From Anaerobacillus alkaliphilus (GTDB taxonomy: Bacteria > Bacillota > Bacilli > Bacillales > Anaerobacillaceae): a DNA stretch of 64,000 bases. Shown piece after piece: positions 18,780-27,706 of this stretch. The notes beneath the pieces were generated by a model. It saw only the letters and a list, made by a program, of their open reading frames with translations, searched no databases and was not told where the DNA came from. The stretch's first letter is position 1, and each line of letters starts with the position of its first letter. Where the stretch lies: contig NZ_QOUX01000046.1 in the NCBI RefSeq assembly GCF_004116265.1, positions 558,001 to 622,000 on the forward strand. The letters run 5' to 3'. The position numbers and the translations under genes were made by a program.

Positions 18780-19784
18780 TTGACTAACAGAAGACAAAAA
18801 AGTGGGAAAAATAAGACCATTAAACGAAAAATTATTATCCTTACTGTATTAATATTTATATTGCTAGCTTTATCAGCTGCCGCCTATACAACCAACCAAT
18901 ACGAAAAAGCCAGGGAAGAGTCAATTCGTCTGATAGAAGAAAACAATGGTAAACAATCTGAAGAAGATATTGAATTTTTTGGTGATGATGACGTAGCAGA
19001 CTATATCCATGTCCTTTTAGTAGGTGTTGATAATGAAGATGGGGGACCTGCCCGAACTGATACAATTATGGTTGCACAATATCAACCTAAAAATGGTAAG
19101 GCAAAGCTCATCTCCTTAATGAGAGATAGCTACGTATCAATACCTGGTTATCGTAATAATAAAATTAATACCGCCTTTTTCTTAGGTGGTCCAGAACTAC
19201 TTAGAAAAACAATTAAAGAAAATTTTGATATTGATATTCACTATTATGCGTTAGTAGATTTTAATGGGTTCACTCGTGTTGTGGATATTATCTCACCTAA
19301 TGGGATTGAGGTAGATATAGCAAGAAGAATGTTCTATGAAGACACTGCTGGAGGCTTATATATTAACTTTGAACCGGGAGTACAACGTCTAAACGGTAAA
19401 GAAGCATTACAATATGTACGTTTCCGTAATGATCGTGATAATGATTTTGGAAGAGTACGTCGTCAACAGGAAGTTCTTTCTATTCTAAAAGATGATCTTA
19501 TTTCACTTTCTGGAATCACTCGTCTTCCCAAGCTATTAGGTGCGGTAGAACCGTTTATCACAACAAATATTCAAAATTCTCAATTTTTGGATTACGGTCG
19601 CAATTTCTTTCTTAACCCAATTGATAGCGTTGAAACGTTAACAATACCCGTAGAAGGAACTTATGTTGACTCTAGAAATAGTCATGCAGGGGCAATATTA
19701 GAGTTAAATATGGAAAAAAATAAACAAGCGATTTATGAATTCTTAGAATTAGAAGAAGTAAATGCCTTCAATGACGGCGAGTAA
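18780..19784 (+). CDS. LytR-CpsA-Psr (LCP) family cell-wall polymer ligase
   Basis: 334 aa. Basic cytoplasmic N-terminus, one TM helix (about residues 18-37), then an extracytoplasmic LCP domain. Motifs: VGVDNEDGGPARTDTIMVAQ, SLMRDSYVSIPG (phosphate-binding Arg), KINTAFFLGGPEL, YALVDFNGF, LNGKEALQYVRFRND and DFGRVRRQQEV. LCP enzymes transfer teichoic acids or other polymers from undecaprenyl carriers to peptidoglycan. TTG start. It diverges from liaFSR. Confidence 0.92.
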   Translation: MTNRRQKSGKNKTIKRKIIILTVLIFILLALSAAAYTTNQYEKAREESIRLIEENNGKQSEEDIEFFGDDDVADYIHVLLVGVDNEDGGPARTDTIMVAQYQPKNGKAKLISLMRDSYVSIPGYRNNKINTAFFLGGPELLRKTIKENFDIDIHYYALVDFNGFTRVVDIISPNGIEVDIARRMFYEDTAGGLYINFEPGVQRLNGKEALQYVRFRNDRDNDFGRVRRQQEVLSILKDDLISLSGITRLPKLLGAVEPFITTNIQNSQFLDYGRNFFLNPIDSVETLTIPVEGTYVDSRNSHAGAILELNMEKNKQAIYEFLELEEVNAFNDGE

Positions 19785-19800
19785 CCTAAGTAGAACGCAA

Positions 19801-19837
19801 AAACAAGGAGTTTGGTTAATAACCAAACTCCTTGTTT
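19801..19837. terminator. Strong bidirectional terminator
   Basis: 17-bp perfect stem beginning AAACAAGGAGTTTGG, with a 3-nt loop and T/A tracts on both sides, between the convergent LCP gene and fabF. Confidence 0.9.
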
Positions 19838-19840
19838 TAA

Positions 19841-21082
19841 TTATCCATTAAACTTCTTAAACACTAAAGTTGCGTTATGCCCTCCAAAGCCTAGTGAGTT
19901 ACTAAGAACAGCTCTAACTTCCTGTTTCCTCGCTTCATTAGGGACATAATCTAAATCACATTCCGGATCTGGTGTATGATAATTTATCGTTGGAGGAATG
20001 ATTCCATCAACAATTGCCTTGACAGAGAATATAGCTTCGATAGCACCCGCAGCCCCTAATAGGTGTCCTGTCATTGATTTCGTTGAACTAACAGCAAGCT
20101 TAGTTGCATATTCCCCAAATACTTGTTTAATCGCTAATGTTTCATATTTATCATTATAGTGGGTGCTCGTGCCATGAGCGTTCATATAATCAATATCTTC
20201 TGGATTTAATCCCGCATCTTTCAATGCCATTCTCATTGCTCGCACGCCGCCTTCACCTTCTGGAGCTGGAGCAGTGATATGGTAAGCATCTCCTGTTGCA
20301 CCATAGCCTACGATTTCTGCATAAATAGCGGCACCACGTTTTTGAGCATGGTCAAGTGATTCCAAGACTAAAATGGCTCCACCTTCACCCATCACAAACC
20401 CATCTCGATTTAGGTCAAATGGGCGACTTGCAGTAGCTGGATCTGGATTTGTCGATAACGCTTTCGCTGCACTAAAACCTGCCATTGCCATATTGGTAAT
20501 TGGAGCCTCACAGCCACCGGTAATCATAACATCAGCATCACCACGTTCAATTACTTTAAATGCATCACCGATTGAATTAGCTCCTGAAGCACAGGCTGTT
20601 ACCGTACATGAATTGATACCTTTCGCCCCTAATGTAATTGATACTTGTCCAGATGCCATATCTGGAATAAGCATAGGAACAAAGAACGGGCTAACACGGC
20701 GATGACCTTTTTCCTGAAAGATTGCAAATTGCTGCTCGTAGGTTTCCATGCCACCAATACCCGATCCGATCCAAACACCAATCCTATCAGCGTTACTCTC
20801 ATTAATATCTAACTTAGCATCCTCAACAGCCATTATGGCACTTGCTACGGCATATTGAGTAAATCGATCCATTTTCCTAGCTTCTTTTTTGTCCATGTAA
20901 TGACCAGGATCAAAGTCCTTTAATTCTGCAGCAACAACTGTTGGAAATTGTGTAGCATCTACTCTTGTAAGCTTGCCAATGCCTGATTTTCCGGCCACAA
21001 CATTCTCCCAAGTCGACGCAACAGTATTTCCTAATGGAGTAACTGCACCTAAGCCTGTAATTACAACACGATTTTGCTTCAT
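19841..21082 (-). CDS. fabF: 3-oxoacyl-[acyl-carrier-protein] synthase II
   Basis: Elongating ketoacyl-ACP synthase of type II fatty-acid synthesis, 413 aa. Catalytic Cys in [15 protein letters not shown] (about residue 163), His in [11 protein letters not shown] and His in [13 protein letters not shown]. It lies 23 bp downstream of fabH and forms the fabH-fabF operon seen in B. subtilis. Confidence 0.97.
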   Translation of the reverse strand: MKQNRVVITGLGAVTPLGNTVASTWENVVAGKSGIGKLTRVDATQFPTVVAAELKDFDPGHYMDKKEARKMDRFTQYAVASAIMAVEDAKLDINESNADRIGVWIGSGIGGMETYEQQFAIFQEKGHRRVSPFFVPMLIPDMASGQVSITLGAKGINSCTVTACASGANSIGDAFKVIERGDADVMITGGCEAPITNMAMAGFSAAKALSTNPDPATASRPFDLNRDGFVMGEGGAILVLESLDHAQKRGAAIYAEIVGYGATGDAYHITAPAPEGEGGVRAMRMALKDAGLNPEDIDYMNAHGTSTHYNDKYETLAIKQVFGEYATKLAVSSTKSMTGHLLGAAGAIEAIFSVKAIVDGIIPPTINYHTPDPECDLDYVPNEARKQEVRAVLSNSLGFGGHNATLVFKKFNG

Positions 21083-21105
21083 TCTTTTTACTCTCCTTTT
21101 TTATT

Positions 21106-22044
21106 TTATCTGCCCCAACGTATCGCGATTGAGCCCCAGACTAAACCAGCACCAAACCCTACTAAAATGACGATATCGTCATCTTTAATCTTGCCACCTT
21201 TAATTTCATCAACTAGAGCCATGGGTATAGAAGCCGATGAAGTGTTTCCATATTTATGTACTGTTTTCGACATTTTTTCTTCTGGTAATTCAAGTCTTTG
21301 TCTTGAAGACTCCATAATTCGAATATTTGCTTGGTGTGGTACAAGAAAGTCTACATCTTCTTTAGATAATCCTGCCTTATTAATAACACTCATAGCAGAT
21401 TCACCCATTTGACGAACAGCAAATTTAAAGACTTCTCTCCCGTTCATCACTAAGTATTTACCTTCTTGAGTAATATGTTCGGAGCCAGTGCCATCAGCAC
21501 CTAACTCGAAGGCCAAAATACCTCTATCTTTTGAAACGGCTCCTAAAACTGCAGCACCAGCTCCGTCTCCAAATAACACAGCTGTGTTTCGATCTTCCCA
21601 ATTGATTAGTTTCGACAGCTTCTCTGCTCCAACGACTAAGACATATTTATAATCTCCTGTTTGGATAAACTGTTTACCGGTAACAATACCGTACATAAAA
21701 CCTGCACAAGCCGCACTAACATCCATTGCAGCAGCTTTCGTAGCACCTAATTGGTGCTGGATGACTGCCGACATTGAAGGAAATGGTCGATCTGGTGTAA
21801 CGGTCGCTACGATAATTAAATCTATTTCTTCTGGCTTTACACCTGCATGTTCTAACGCTTCTTTAGCAGCTACAAAACACATATGTGATGTATTATGTTC
21901 TTCTGGCGCAAATCTACGCTCTTCAATACCAGTCCTCGTTCGTATCCACTCATCCGAAGTATCCATTCTATTTTCTAAGTCTACATTTTTTATTATATTT
22001 TCCGGTATATAGGATCCCATACCAAGTATTCCTACGTTCCCCAT
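21106..22044 (-). CDS. fabH: 3-oxoacyl-[acyl-carrier-protein] synthase III
   Basis: Initiating condensing enzyme of fatty-acid synthesis, 312 aa. Catalytic Cys in [13 protein letters not shown] (about residue 112), His in [10 protein letters not shown] and Asn in [11 protein letters not shown]. In Bacilli it prefers branched acyl-CoA primers. First gene of the operon, with a well-formed promoter upstream and AGGAGG before the ATG. Confidence 0.97.
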   Translation of the reverse strand: MGNVGILGMGSYIPENIIKNVDLENRMDTSDEWIRTRTGIEERRFAPEEHNTSHMCFVAAKEALEHAGVKPEEIDLIIVATVTPDRPFPSMSAVIQHQLGATKAAAMDVSAACAGFMYGIVTGKQFIQTGDYKYVLVVGAEKLSKLINWEDRNTAVLFGDGAGAAVLGAVSKDRGILAFELGADGTGSEHITQEGKYLVMNGREVFKFAVRQMGESAMSVINKAGLSKEDVDFLVPHQANIRIMESSRQRLELPEEKMSKTVHKYGNTSSASIPMALVDEIKGGKIKDDDIVILVGFGAGLVWGSIAIRWGR

Positions 22045-22079
22045 TCCCCTTACCTCCTGTATAAAAAGTGTATTAAAAA

Positions 22080-22108
22080 ATTATCTCAATAAAAATATAC
22101 GAATTCAA
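22080..22108 (-). promoter_or_regulatory. fabHF promoter
   Basis: Minus-strand TTGAAT (22103-22108) and GATAAT (22080-22085) with a 17-bp spacer, ending 36 bp before the fabH start. Confidence 0.55.
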
Positions 22109-22130
22109 AACCCTATCATACGAGTTATTA

Positions 22131-22147
22131 TTATGACCTAGTACTAA
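22131..22147 (-). promoter_or_regulatory. Possible FapR operator upstream of fabH
   Basis: The minus strand reads TTAGTACTAGGTCATAA. The FapR operator is TTAGTA-N5-TACTAA; the left half is perfect and the right half matches 4 of 6. FapR represses fabHA-fabF in B. subtilis. It lies about 23 bp upstream of the -35, an odd position for a repressor site, hence low confidence. Confidence 0.35.
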
Positions 22148-22281
22148 TTTTAATCGATCTTTTTCTCTTTGTCTACCAAATAATCGGTTGAGGCAAATTC
22201 GGGCTATATCTTCTGCACTCTCTTTAAAACCACAACATAATTTTATATTGTACAAATGTTTCGTAAGGGAGGTTAATAGAA

Positions 22282-22635
22282 ATGGATGAGAACAAACAAG
22301 TTGGTCCTTCTCATGGAAGAAGTGTTTTTGATAATTTAATGTTTGGACCTACAAGAAGACCCACTTCACTAGAGGTGACAAAAGATGATGATCCTCAAAA
22401 TGCGACTAAAGACTTCGAGGCCAACTTAGAAACTACAAAATTAGAGGATAAAAATTTATCAAAGCCTGAAAACATGACAGAGAAAAACAATAATGAAACT
22501 AACCCCCAGGCTCCTGAACTCGATTTTGTTCAGATGATGCAACAATTTGATATGTTAATGGATTATGCAAACAAACTAGGTCCTTCATTAAAAAAAATGG
22601 GGCCATTGTTTGATTTGTTTAAAGGAAAAAAATAG
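22282..22635 (+). CDS. Hypothetical acidic protein, YppG/YqfQ-like tail
   Basis: 117 aa, soluble. A low-complexity N-terminal two-thirds is rich in Asn/Asp/Lys/Thr. The conserved-looking C-terminus, LDFVQMMQQFDMLMDYANK and LGPSLKKMGPLFDLFKG, resembles the tail of small Bacillus spore-associated proteins of the YppG/YqfQ type. A good ribosome-binding site (GGGAGG) precedes the ATG. Function not known; spore association is a guess from resemblance. Confidence 0.65.
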   Translation: MDENKQVGPSHGRSVFDNLMFGPTRRPTSLEVTKDDDPQNATKDFEANLETTKLEDKNLSKPENMTEKNNNETNPQAPELDFVQMMQQFDMLMDYANKLGPSLKKMGPLFDLFKGKK

Positions 22636-22664
22636 TTTTTTATTTTACAAAACATGGGACAAAA

Positions 22665-22705
22665 AGAATACACCGCTACTCTTCCTGATGGTAGCGGCGT
22701 ATTCT
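22665..22705. terminator. Bidirectional terminator
   Basis: AGAATAC-x-CCGCTAC pairs with GTAGCGG-x-GTATTCT. The minus-strand transcript then runs into TTTTTG, so it best terminates the Gly-rich protein gene and probably also the plus-strand gene. Confidence 0.7.
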
Positions 22706-22788
22706 AGCTTTAAATAAATTAATGAATTATTTAAACCAGAAGATATCTTCTCTAAAACAACTAAATGACTTAGAAACAACTAAAAATA

Positions 22789-23199
22789 TTAATAGCCTGG
22801 CTGGCCTCCTGGTCCGTAGCCTCCTGGTGCAGGGCTTCCTGCTCCGTAGCCTCCTGGTTTAGGGCCTCCTACTCCGTAGCCTCCTGGTGCATAGCCTCCC
22901 GGTCCGTAGCCTCCTGGTCCATAGCCTCCTGGTCCATAGCCTCCTGGTGCATAGCCTCCCGGTCCGTAGCCTCCTGGTCCATAGCCTCCTGGTCCATAGC
23001 CTCCTGGTCCATAGCCTCCTGGACCGAAACCTCCTGGGCTATTAAATGCATTTGCTAATAATCCCCCTCCAGCAAAGCCAGCTAAGCCAGCCAAAATTGG
23101 TAGCATTGTTGAACTACCACCTCCACCAGGATGATGATGGTGCTGAGCATGTTGATGTGATCTATAATCATATATGGTTGGATAATAACCAGGGTACAT
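22789..23199 (-). CDS. Gly/Pro/Tyr-rich tandem-repeat protein, possible spore-surface protein
   Basis: 136 aa. His/Tyr-rich N-terminus (MYPGYYPTIYDYR, then QHHHHPGGGG), a short Gly/Ala/Leu hydrophobic segment (residues 33-50), then about 16 pentapeptide units of the form PGGYG/PGGYA to the C-terminus. Similar proteins occur among Bacillus coat and exosporium components, but no domain proves this. AGGAGG precedes the ATG. Repeat DNA is described separately. Cellular role not established. Confidence 0.7.
   Translation of the reverse strand: MYPGYYPTIYDYRSHQHAQHHHHPGGGGSSTMLPILAGLAGFAGGGLLANAFNSPGGFGPGGYGPGGYGPGGYGPGGYGPGGYAPGGYGPGGYGPGGYGPGGYAPGGYGVGGPKPGGYGAGSPAPGGYGPGGQPGY
22795..23037 (-). 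repeat. 15-bp coding tandem repeats in the Gly-rich gene
   Basis: Consecutive 15-bp units (minus strand CCAGGAGGCTATGGA and variants) encode PGGYG/PGGYA. There is a higher-order pattern in which a unit encoding Ala appears every fourth or fifth repeat. Identical neighbouring units suggest expansion and contraction by slippage. Confidence 0.85.
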
Positions 23200-23350
23200 A
23201 ATAAATCCTCCTTTAATTTTGACACTATCTTTCTAAGAAAGGGTATTCGTACCTACTTTCACTTAATCTGTATCATCATATGTGCATATGTCCACCATTG
23301 AGTATGTCCATTGGGGTTTTTCAATCGATAAATCGCCCTTTTTTTGAAAA

Positions 23351-23542
23351 GGCTGTTTTCGCAAAGTTTGTTGCTTTCGTAAAAATCCCAAAAACCGGAT
23401 TTTTACACAAATCACTAAGAATTTACTACTAATTTAGTAAGGACTGCTCTTTTCTTACATAATTTATTGGCTGATATCTTCATCTAGGGTATTTTTCCGA
23501 TTATTTTAGGATAAAAAAGCCACAATGTTTACGAAAAGAGCC
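23351..23542 (-). mobile_element. MITE-like element, copy 2 (192 bp)
   Basis: Same element as copy 1 in opposite orientation. The flanks TTTGAAAA (23343-23350) and TTTTAAAA (23543-23550) agree at 7 of 8 positions, consistent with an aged 8-bp target duplication. It sits between the med terminator and the Gly-rich gene. Confidence 0.87.
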
Positions 23543-23555
23543 TTTTAAAAAAAAA

Positions 23556-23600
23556 GAAAGAGTAGGTTTAGAATAAAATATTCTATACGTCTACTCTTTT
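23556..23600 (-). terminator. Terminator of med
   Basis: Minus-strand stem AAAGAGTAG...CTACTCTTT with inner TAGAAT/ATTCTA pairing, followed by a T-rich run (complement of 23547-23555). Confidence 0.7.
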
Positions 23601-23605
23601 CTTAT

Positions 23606-24565
23606 TTAATAAGACTCATTTGGAAGTTTACCGGTTTCTATATATGTATTAATGGCTTCATTAATCTGTATTTGGACTTCACCAGGAACTTCTGTACTAA
23701 AGGCACCAAGCGAAATAACTCCTTCGGCAAAGTCATAATACTTATTTCCTGTATCTAGCTCTCCCTTTAAAAACTTCTCTGCAACAAGTTCGTATAAATT
23801 GTCTACGTGTTGTATCGTACTAGTTAAAACAGTCGATTGACCCATATCTGATTGGTCTCCAACAAATCCGATAGCATATAATCCATGTTTTTTTACCTCT
23901 TCTATGATCGCTACATGGTAACCGTCACCAGCAGGGTAGAAAACATCGACTCCGTCATTAACCATCCGGTTATAAAGTTCTATTGCTACATCAACATTAA
24001 CCCAACTAGAAACAAATTCCACCTGAACTTCAACTTCAGCATTTTGAAATTTAACACCATCTACAAATCCTTCCACTTCGGGTTGCCATGGAAAAGCTGC
24101 AAGGACTCCAACTATTTTAGAATCTGACATTTCACTAGCCAACATACCAGCAAAAAAACCCATTGAATAGCCCTCAAAATGCAGGCTGGTAATATTATCT
24201 CCCTCAACATCCGCATTAAAAGTTACAAAATGAACATTTGGAAAGTCATCTTTCAATTCCATAAAAAATGGAGCGAACAAATGCCCATGACCAAATATTA
24301 AGTTTACACCGCTGTCTACAAATTCATCAATTGCCTGTACCACTTTTTCCTTTGAATTAATTTCTTCTTTATAAAAAACATCGAGATTTAAGCTAGAATG
24401 AATTTTCAATAATCCCTCATACCCTTTACTGTTCCATCCTTGATCATCGATATTATGTGGTAAGAGGAGACCAACTTTTGTTATTGTATTTGTTTCAGTA
24501 CTTGTAGAACAGCCTATTGTAAATAGAAAGGTTAAGATTACTAGACTGATACGAATAAATTTCAT
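23606..24565 (-). CDS. med: BMP-family lipoprotein Med
   Basis: 319-aa BMP/PnrA-type substrate-binding-protein fold with a lipoprotein signal (lipobox FTIGCS, Cys about residue 19). Motifs: VGLLLPHNIDDQGWNSKGYEGL, VNLIFGHGHLFAPFF and the ligand-pocket segment SMGFFAGMLASEMS. In B. subtilis med lies upstream of comZ-fabHA and its product positively affects comK. Here it has the same orientation relative to fabH, but no comZ is visible. Homology and synteny are strong; a role in competence is inferred from B. subtilis. Confidence 0.8.
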   Translation of the reverse strand: MKFIRISLVILTFLFTIGCSTSTETNTITKVGLLLPHNIDDQGWNSKGYEGLLKIHSSLNLDVFYKEEINSKEKVVQAIDEFVDSGVNLIFGHGHLFAPFFMELKDDFPNVHFVTFNADVEGDNITSLHFEGYSMGFFAGMLASEMSDSKIVGVLAAFPWQPEVEGFVDGVKFQNAEVEVQVEFVSSWVNVDVAIELYNRMVNDGVDVFYPAGDGYHVAIIEEVKKHGLYAIGFVGDQSDMGQSTVLTSTIQHVDNLYELVAEKFLKGELDTGNKYYDFAEGVISLGAFSTEVPGEVQIQINEAINTYIETGKLPNESY

Positions 24566-24876
24566 AAGTGTTAAGCACTCTCCTTTTGCGATTAGAAAAA
24601 CTTTTGTGTTTTTCTGAGACTGTCACCAAAGTTTTTCAACTAACAAGCAAGTAAAACGCTTACTATATTATATATGAAAATAACAAGAATGTATTGTTAT
24701 TTGTAATCCCCCTTTTTTAACATTCGGATATATGTTAAAATCAAGCAATGAAATACATACGTAAAGAATTGTATGTTGTTATACATAGGGACCCAACCCT
24801 ATTACTATTATAAATGATTTATTAGGAAATTAAATGCCTAATATTGTTACTTTTTTACGAAAGAGGCACAAATTAT

Positions 24877-26472
24877 ATGAAAACAAACTTTGAACAAGAG
24901 GTTCAGTCGAGAAGAACCTTTGCTATCATTTCCCATCCCGATGCTGGGAAGACAACATTAACTGAAAAACTTCTTTATTTTGGAGGAGCCATACGCGAAG
25001 CTGGTACTGTAAAAGGAAGAAAAAACTCAAAGCATGCTTTAAGTGACTGGATGGAGATTGAAAAGCAACGTGGAATATCGGTAACGAGTTCTGTCATGGA
25101 ATTTCAATACAACGATTATCATGTGAATATCTTAGATACACCTGGGCATGAAGACTTTAGTGAAGATACGTATAGAACGTTAACTGCTGCTGACTCAGCA
25201 ACAATGCTTATTGACGTTGCTAAAGGGGTAGAAGCACAAACAATTAAATTATTTAAGGTATGCAGTATGAGAGGTATACCTATTTTTACCTTTATTAATA
25301 AACTAGATCGTCAAGGGAAAGAACCTTTCGAGTTGATGGAGGAATTAGAAGAAGTTTTAGGAATTCGTTCTTACCCTATGAATTGGCCGATTGGTATGGG
25401 ACAGGACTTCAAGGCTGTATTTGACCGTGTCAAAAATCGCTTGGAACTTTATAATCATAAAAATCCAAGCCATGTTGACATTATTGATGTCAACGGACCA
25501 GAAGATCCAATCATTGACGAAATCATTAAAGATGAGAGTTTAGTGAAACAGTTTCGTGAAGAAATGGAATTGCTTGATGTTGCTGGGGATCAATTTGATA
25601 TTGAGCTAATTAATAACGGTCAATTGACACCAATATTCTATGGTAGTGCCATCTCTAACTTTGGGGTACAAACTTTCTTAAATCATTTCTTAGAAATGGC
25701 TCCATCACCTACACCTAGAAAAAGTAATGAAGGAACCATTACACCACTTGATCAAAATTTTTCTGGATTTGTCTTTAAAATTCAAGCGAATATGAACCCT
25801 GCCCACCGAGATCGGATTGCGTTCTTGCGGATAACTTCTGGTACATTTAAAAAAGGAATGTCTGTAAACCACGTTAGGTTAGGAAAACCTCTACGCCTTG
25901 CTCAAACAACACAGTTTTTAGCACAAAGTAGAAATGCTGTTGAGGAGGCATATGCAGGAGACATTATCGGGTTATTTGATCCAGGAACTTTCAGAATTGG
26001 AGATACACTCGTTGAGAATGGCTCTTTTGAATTTGACGAAATGCCACATTTCTCACCAGAACATTTTTGCGCCATTTCTGTAAAAGATGCGCTTAAACAT
26101 AAGTCGTTTGAAAAAGGAATAAGACAGTTAACAGAAGAAGGTGCAATTCAGCTTTTCCAGACCTATCAGAAAGTCGTTGAACAACAAATTGTTGGTGTTG
26201 TAGGTGTACTTCAATTCGAAGTACTTGAGCACCGACTAAAATCTGAGTACAAAGTGGATATCCGTCTAGAACGTCTACCTTTTTCTTATGCAAGGTGGGT
26301 GTCAGGTGAGAAAAAAGATCTTGAAGCTTTTATGCGTACTCAACGTAACTTAGTAAAAGACCGTGATGATCGACTTGTAGTTCTATTTGAAAATGACTTT
26401 CAAATGAGGACTGCTCAAGATAAATATCCTAATATTAGATTTTACGAAAACTCGTTCATTAAAGAAAACTAG
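24877..26472 (+). CDS. prfC: Peptide chain release factor 3
   Basis: Translational GTPase that recycles RF1/RF2 from the ribosome. G1 ISHPDAGKTTLTEKL, switch II DTPGHEDFSEDTYRTL, G4 INKLDRQGKEPFEL. The RF3 C-terminal domain includes GVLQFEVLEHRLKSEY and VLFENDFQMRTAQDKYPN. 531 aa from the ATG at 24877 (AGAGG upstream), which is preferred to the TTG 33 bp upstream. It lies divergent to med and between med and yjaV, where B. subtilis has no such gene. Confidence 0.95.
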   Translation: MKTNFEQEVQSRRTFAIISHPDAGKTTLTEKLLYFGGAIREAGTVKGRKNSKHALSDWMEIEKQRGISVTSSVMEFQYNDYHVNILDTPGHEDFSEDTYRTLTAADSATMLIDVAKGVEAQTIKLFKVCSMRGIPIFTFINKLDRQGKEPFELMEELEEVLGIRSYPMNWPIGMGQDFKAVFDRVKNRLELYNHKNPSHVDIIDVNGPEDPIIDEIIKDESLVKQFREEMELLDVAGDQFDIELINNGQLTPIFYGSAISNFGVQTFLNHFLEMAPSPTPRKSNEGTITPLDQNFSGFVFKIQANMNPAHRDRIAFLRITSGTFKKGMSVNHVRLGKPLRLAQTTQFLAQSRNAVEEAYAGDIIGLFDPGTFRIGDTLVENGSFEFDEMPHFSPEHFCAISVKDALKHKSFEKGIRQLTEEGAIQLFQTYQKVVEQQIVGVVGVLQFEVLEHRLKSEYKVDIRLERLPFSYARWVSGEKKDLEAFMRTQRNLVKDRDDRLVVLFENDFQMRTAQDKYPNIRFYENSFIKEN

Positions 26473-26500
26473 GTTTACTCAACCTAGTTTTCTTTATTTT
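26466..26500 (+). terminator. Terminator of prfC
   Basis: AAACTAGGTT / AACCTAGTTT, 10-bp stem with a 5-nt loop, then TTCTTTATTTTT. The stop codon of the convergent small gene lies in this stem. Confidence 0.85.
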
Positions 26501-26657
26501 TCTTTCGATATAAAATTTCCGCAATAATACCACCAATAAACGCAACGACAACGCTAATACCTTCATTTACATCAAGTAATTGGTGTACTACTAAAAAGAT
26601 GCCTACTGTTACAATGGTGAATAACAGAAACCCTGTAATGACCTGTTTTGAACTCAT
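26484..26657 (-). CDS. Small two-TM membrane protein, unknown
   Basis: 57 aa beginning MSSKQVITGFLLFTIVTVG. It has two hydrophobic helices (about 6-25 and 33-50) and a basic tail YRKKNKEN, giving a hairpin topology. The AGGAG in TTTAGGAGTAAAATGA lies about 8 bp upstream. The gene begins 16 bp after the yjaV stop, so it is probably the last gene of that unit. Resembles short uncharacterised Bacillus membrane proteins. Confidence 0.7.
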   Translation of the reverse strand: MSSKQVITGFLLFTIVTVGIFLVVHQLLDVNEGISVVVAFIGGIIAEILYRKKNKEN

Positions 26658-26673
26658 TCATTTTACTCCTAAA

Positions 26674-27588
26674 CTAAAACAAATTCCTATACTTTGCGAT
26701 ATGATCTCTTTGTTTTTTAATTCCTTCTTCAAGTGTGGTTGAAACTTTAAACCCTAACTCTTTGACTACTTTACCATTGTTTATCGAGACATGCATTCTT
26801 TCATCATTAGGAATAAGGCTAGGATCTTTTTTAATGATTGCCTTACCACGATACCACTCATTAATTTTTCCAGTAGCTAAGTTAAAGATTTCATTTTTAC
26901 ACTCTTTTTTCATACCAGCTACAATAAGTGTATCAAGAATATCATCAATATACAAAATATCTTCTGTCACTCGGTCGTAATCAACTTTTTTATCTGTATT
27001 CGAAAGTTGTTGAGTCAGCAATTGACAGTAAGTCATGTCAGATCTTTGCCAAGGACCATAAATGGTTGGTAATCGAAAAATGATATACTGTAGATTTGTT
27101 TCAATAGATTTAGTTTTTATTAAGGATTCAGCAGCCATTTTTGTTAAACTATATGGGGTAATTGGATTAAGTGGTGTTTTTTCAGTAATTACTCCAGTCC
27201 TCTCACCGTAAACTTGTGTAGAAGAGGTAAAGATAAGTTTTACATTACTTCCGCAAGCATTAATGATTTTACCGGTAACACCTACGTTATCTTCGATTGT
27301 CGTTCTTAGTAACCCCCAATTTCGATCTCTACTAGTAGCTGCTGCTAAATGATAGACTACATCTACTTCTTTCATAATTTCTTCTAAATCTATATCTTCT
27401 ATTCTTTTATTTATTAACTGAAACAAAGAGTTTCTACCAATCCACAACAGTTTCTCTTCGTATAAATCTTTTAATCGTTCGTCAACCATACCATCGATAC
27501 CAATTACCTCTATTCCTTTCTCAACTAGACGCTGACACAAAGAAAAGCCAATAAATCCTAGGGCACCGGTAACAACTACTTTTTTCAT
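26674..27588 (-). CDS. yjaV: NAD-dependent epimerase/dehydratase family protein (YjaV position)
   Basis: Extended short-chain dehydrogenase/reductase, 304 aa. Rossmann motif GALGFIGFSLCQ, acidic 2' ribose site at VIGIDGMVDE, catalytic Thr/Ser region FTSSTQVYGERTG and YSLTK (Tyr-x3-Lys), as in nucleotide-sugar 4-epimerases. Located between med/prfC and yjaU like B. subtilis yjaV. Substrate unknown, so the gene name rests on synteny and family. Confidence 0.75.
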   Translation of the reverse strand: MKKVVVTGALGFIGFSLCQRLVEKGIEVIGIDGMVDERLKDLYEEKLLWIGRNSLFQLINKRIEDIDLEEIMKEVDVVYHLAAATSRDRNWGLLRTTIEDNVGVTGKIINACGSNVKLIFTSSTQVYGERTGVITEKTPLNPITPYSLTKMAAESLIKTKSIETNLQYIIFRLPTIYGPWQRSDMTYCQLLTQQLSNTDKKVDYDRVTEDILYIDDILDTLIVAGMKKECKNEIFNLATGKINEWYRGKAIIKKDPSLIPNDERMHVSINNGKVVKELGFKVSTTLEEGIKKQRDHIAKYRNLF

Positions 27589-27706
27589 TATAAAACTCCC
27601 CCATTAGACTTCATTTATTATTTATATGAATAATCTCCACTGTTTAGTACATTAAGAGTAACCAAAATGTATAAACACCTCCTCCGTTTATATAAGAGCA
27701 AGGTGT

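Noticed and set aside
22073-22255. 60-codon minus-strand ORF upstream of fabH, in the position of yjzB/comZ
   Set aside because: Starts at TTG without ribosome-binding site, does not resemble ComZ, and contains the fabH promoter and FapR-like site.
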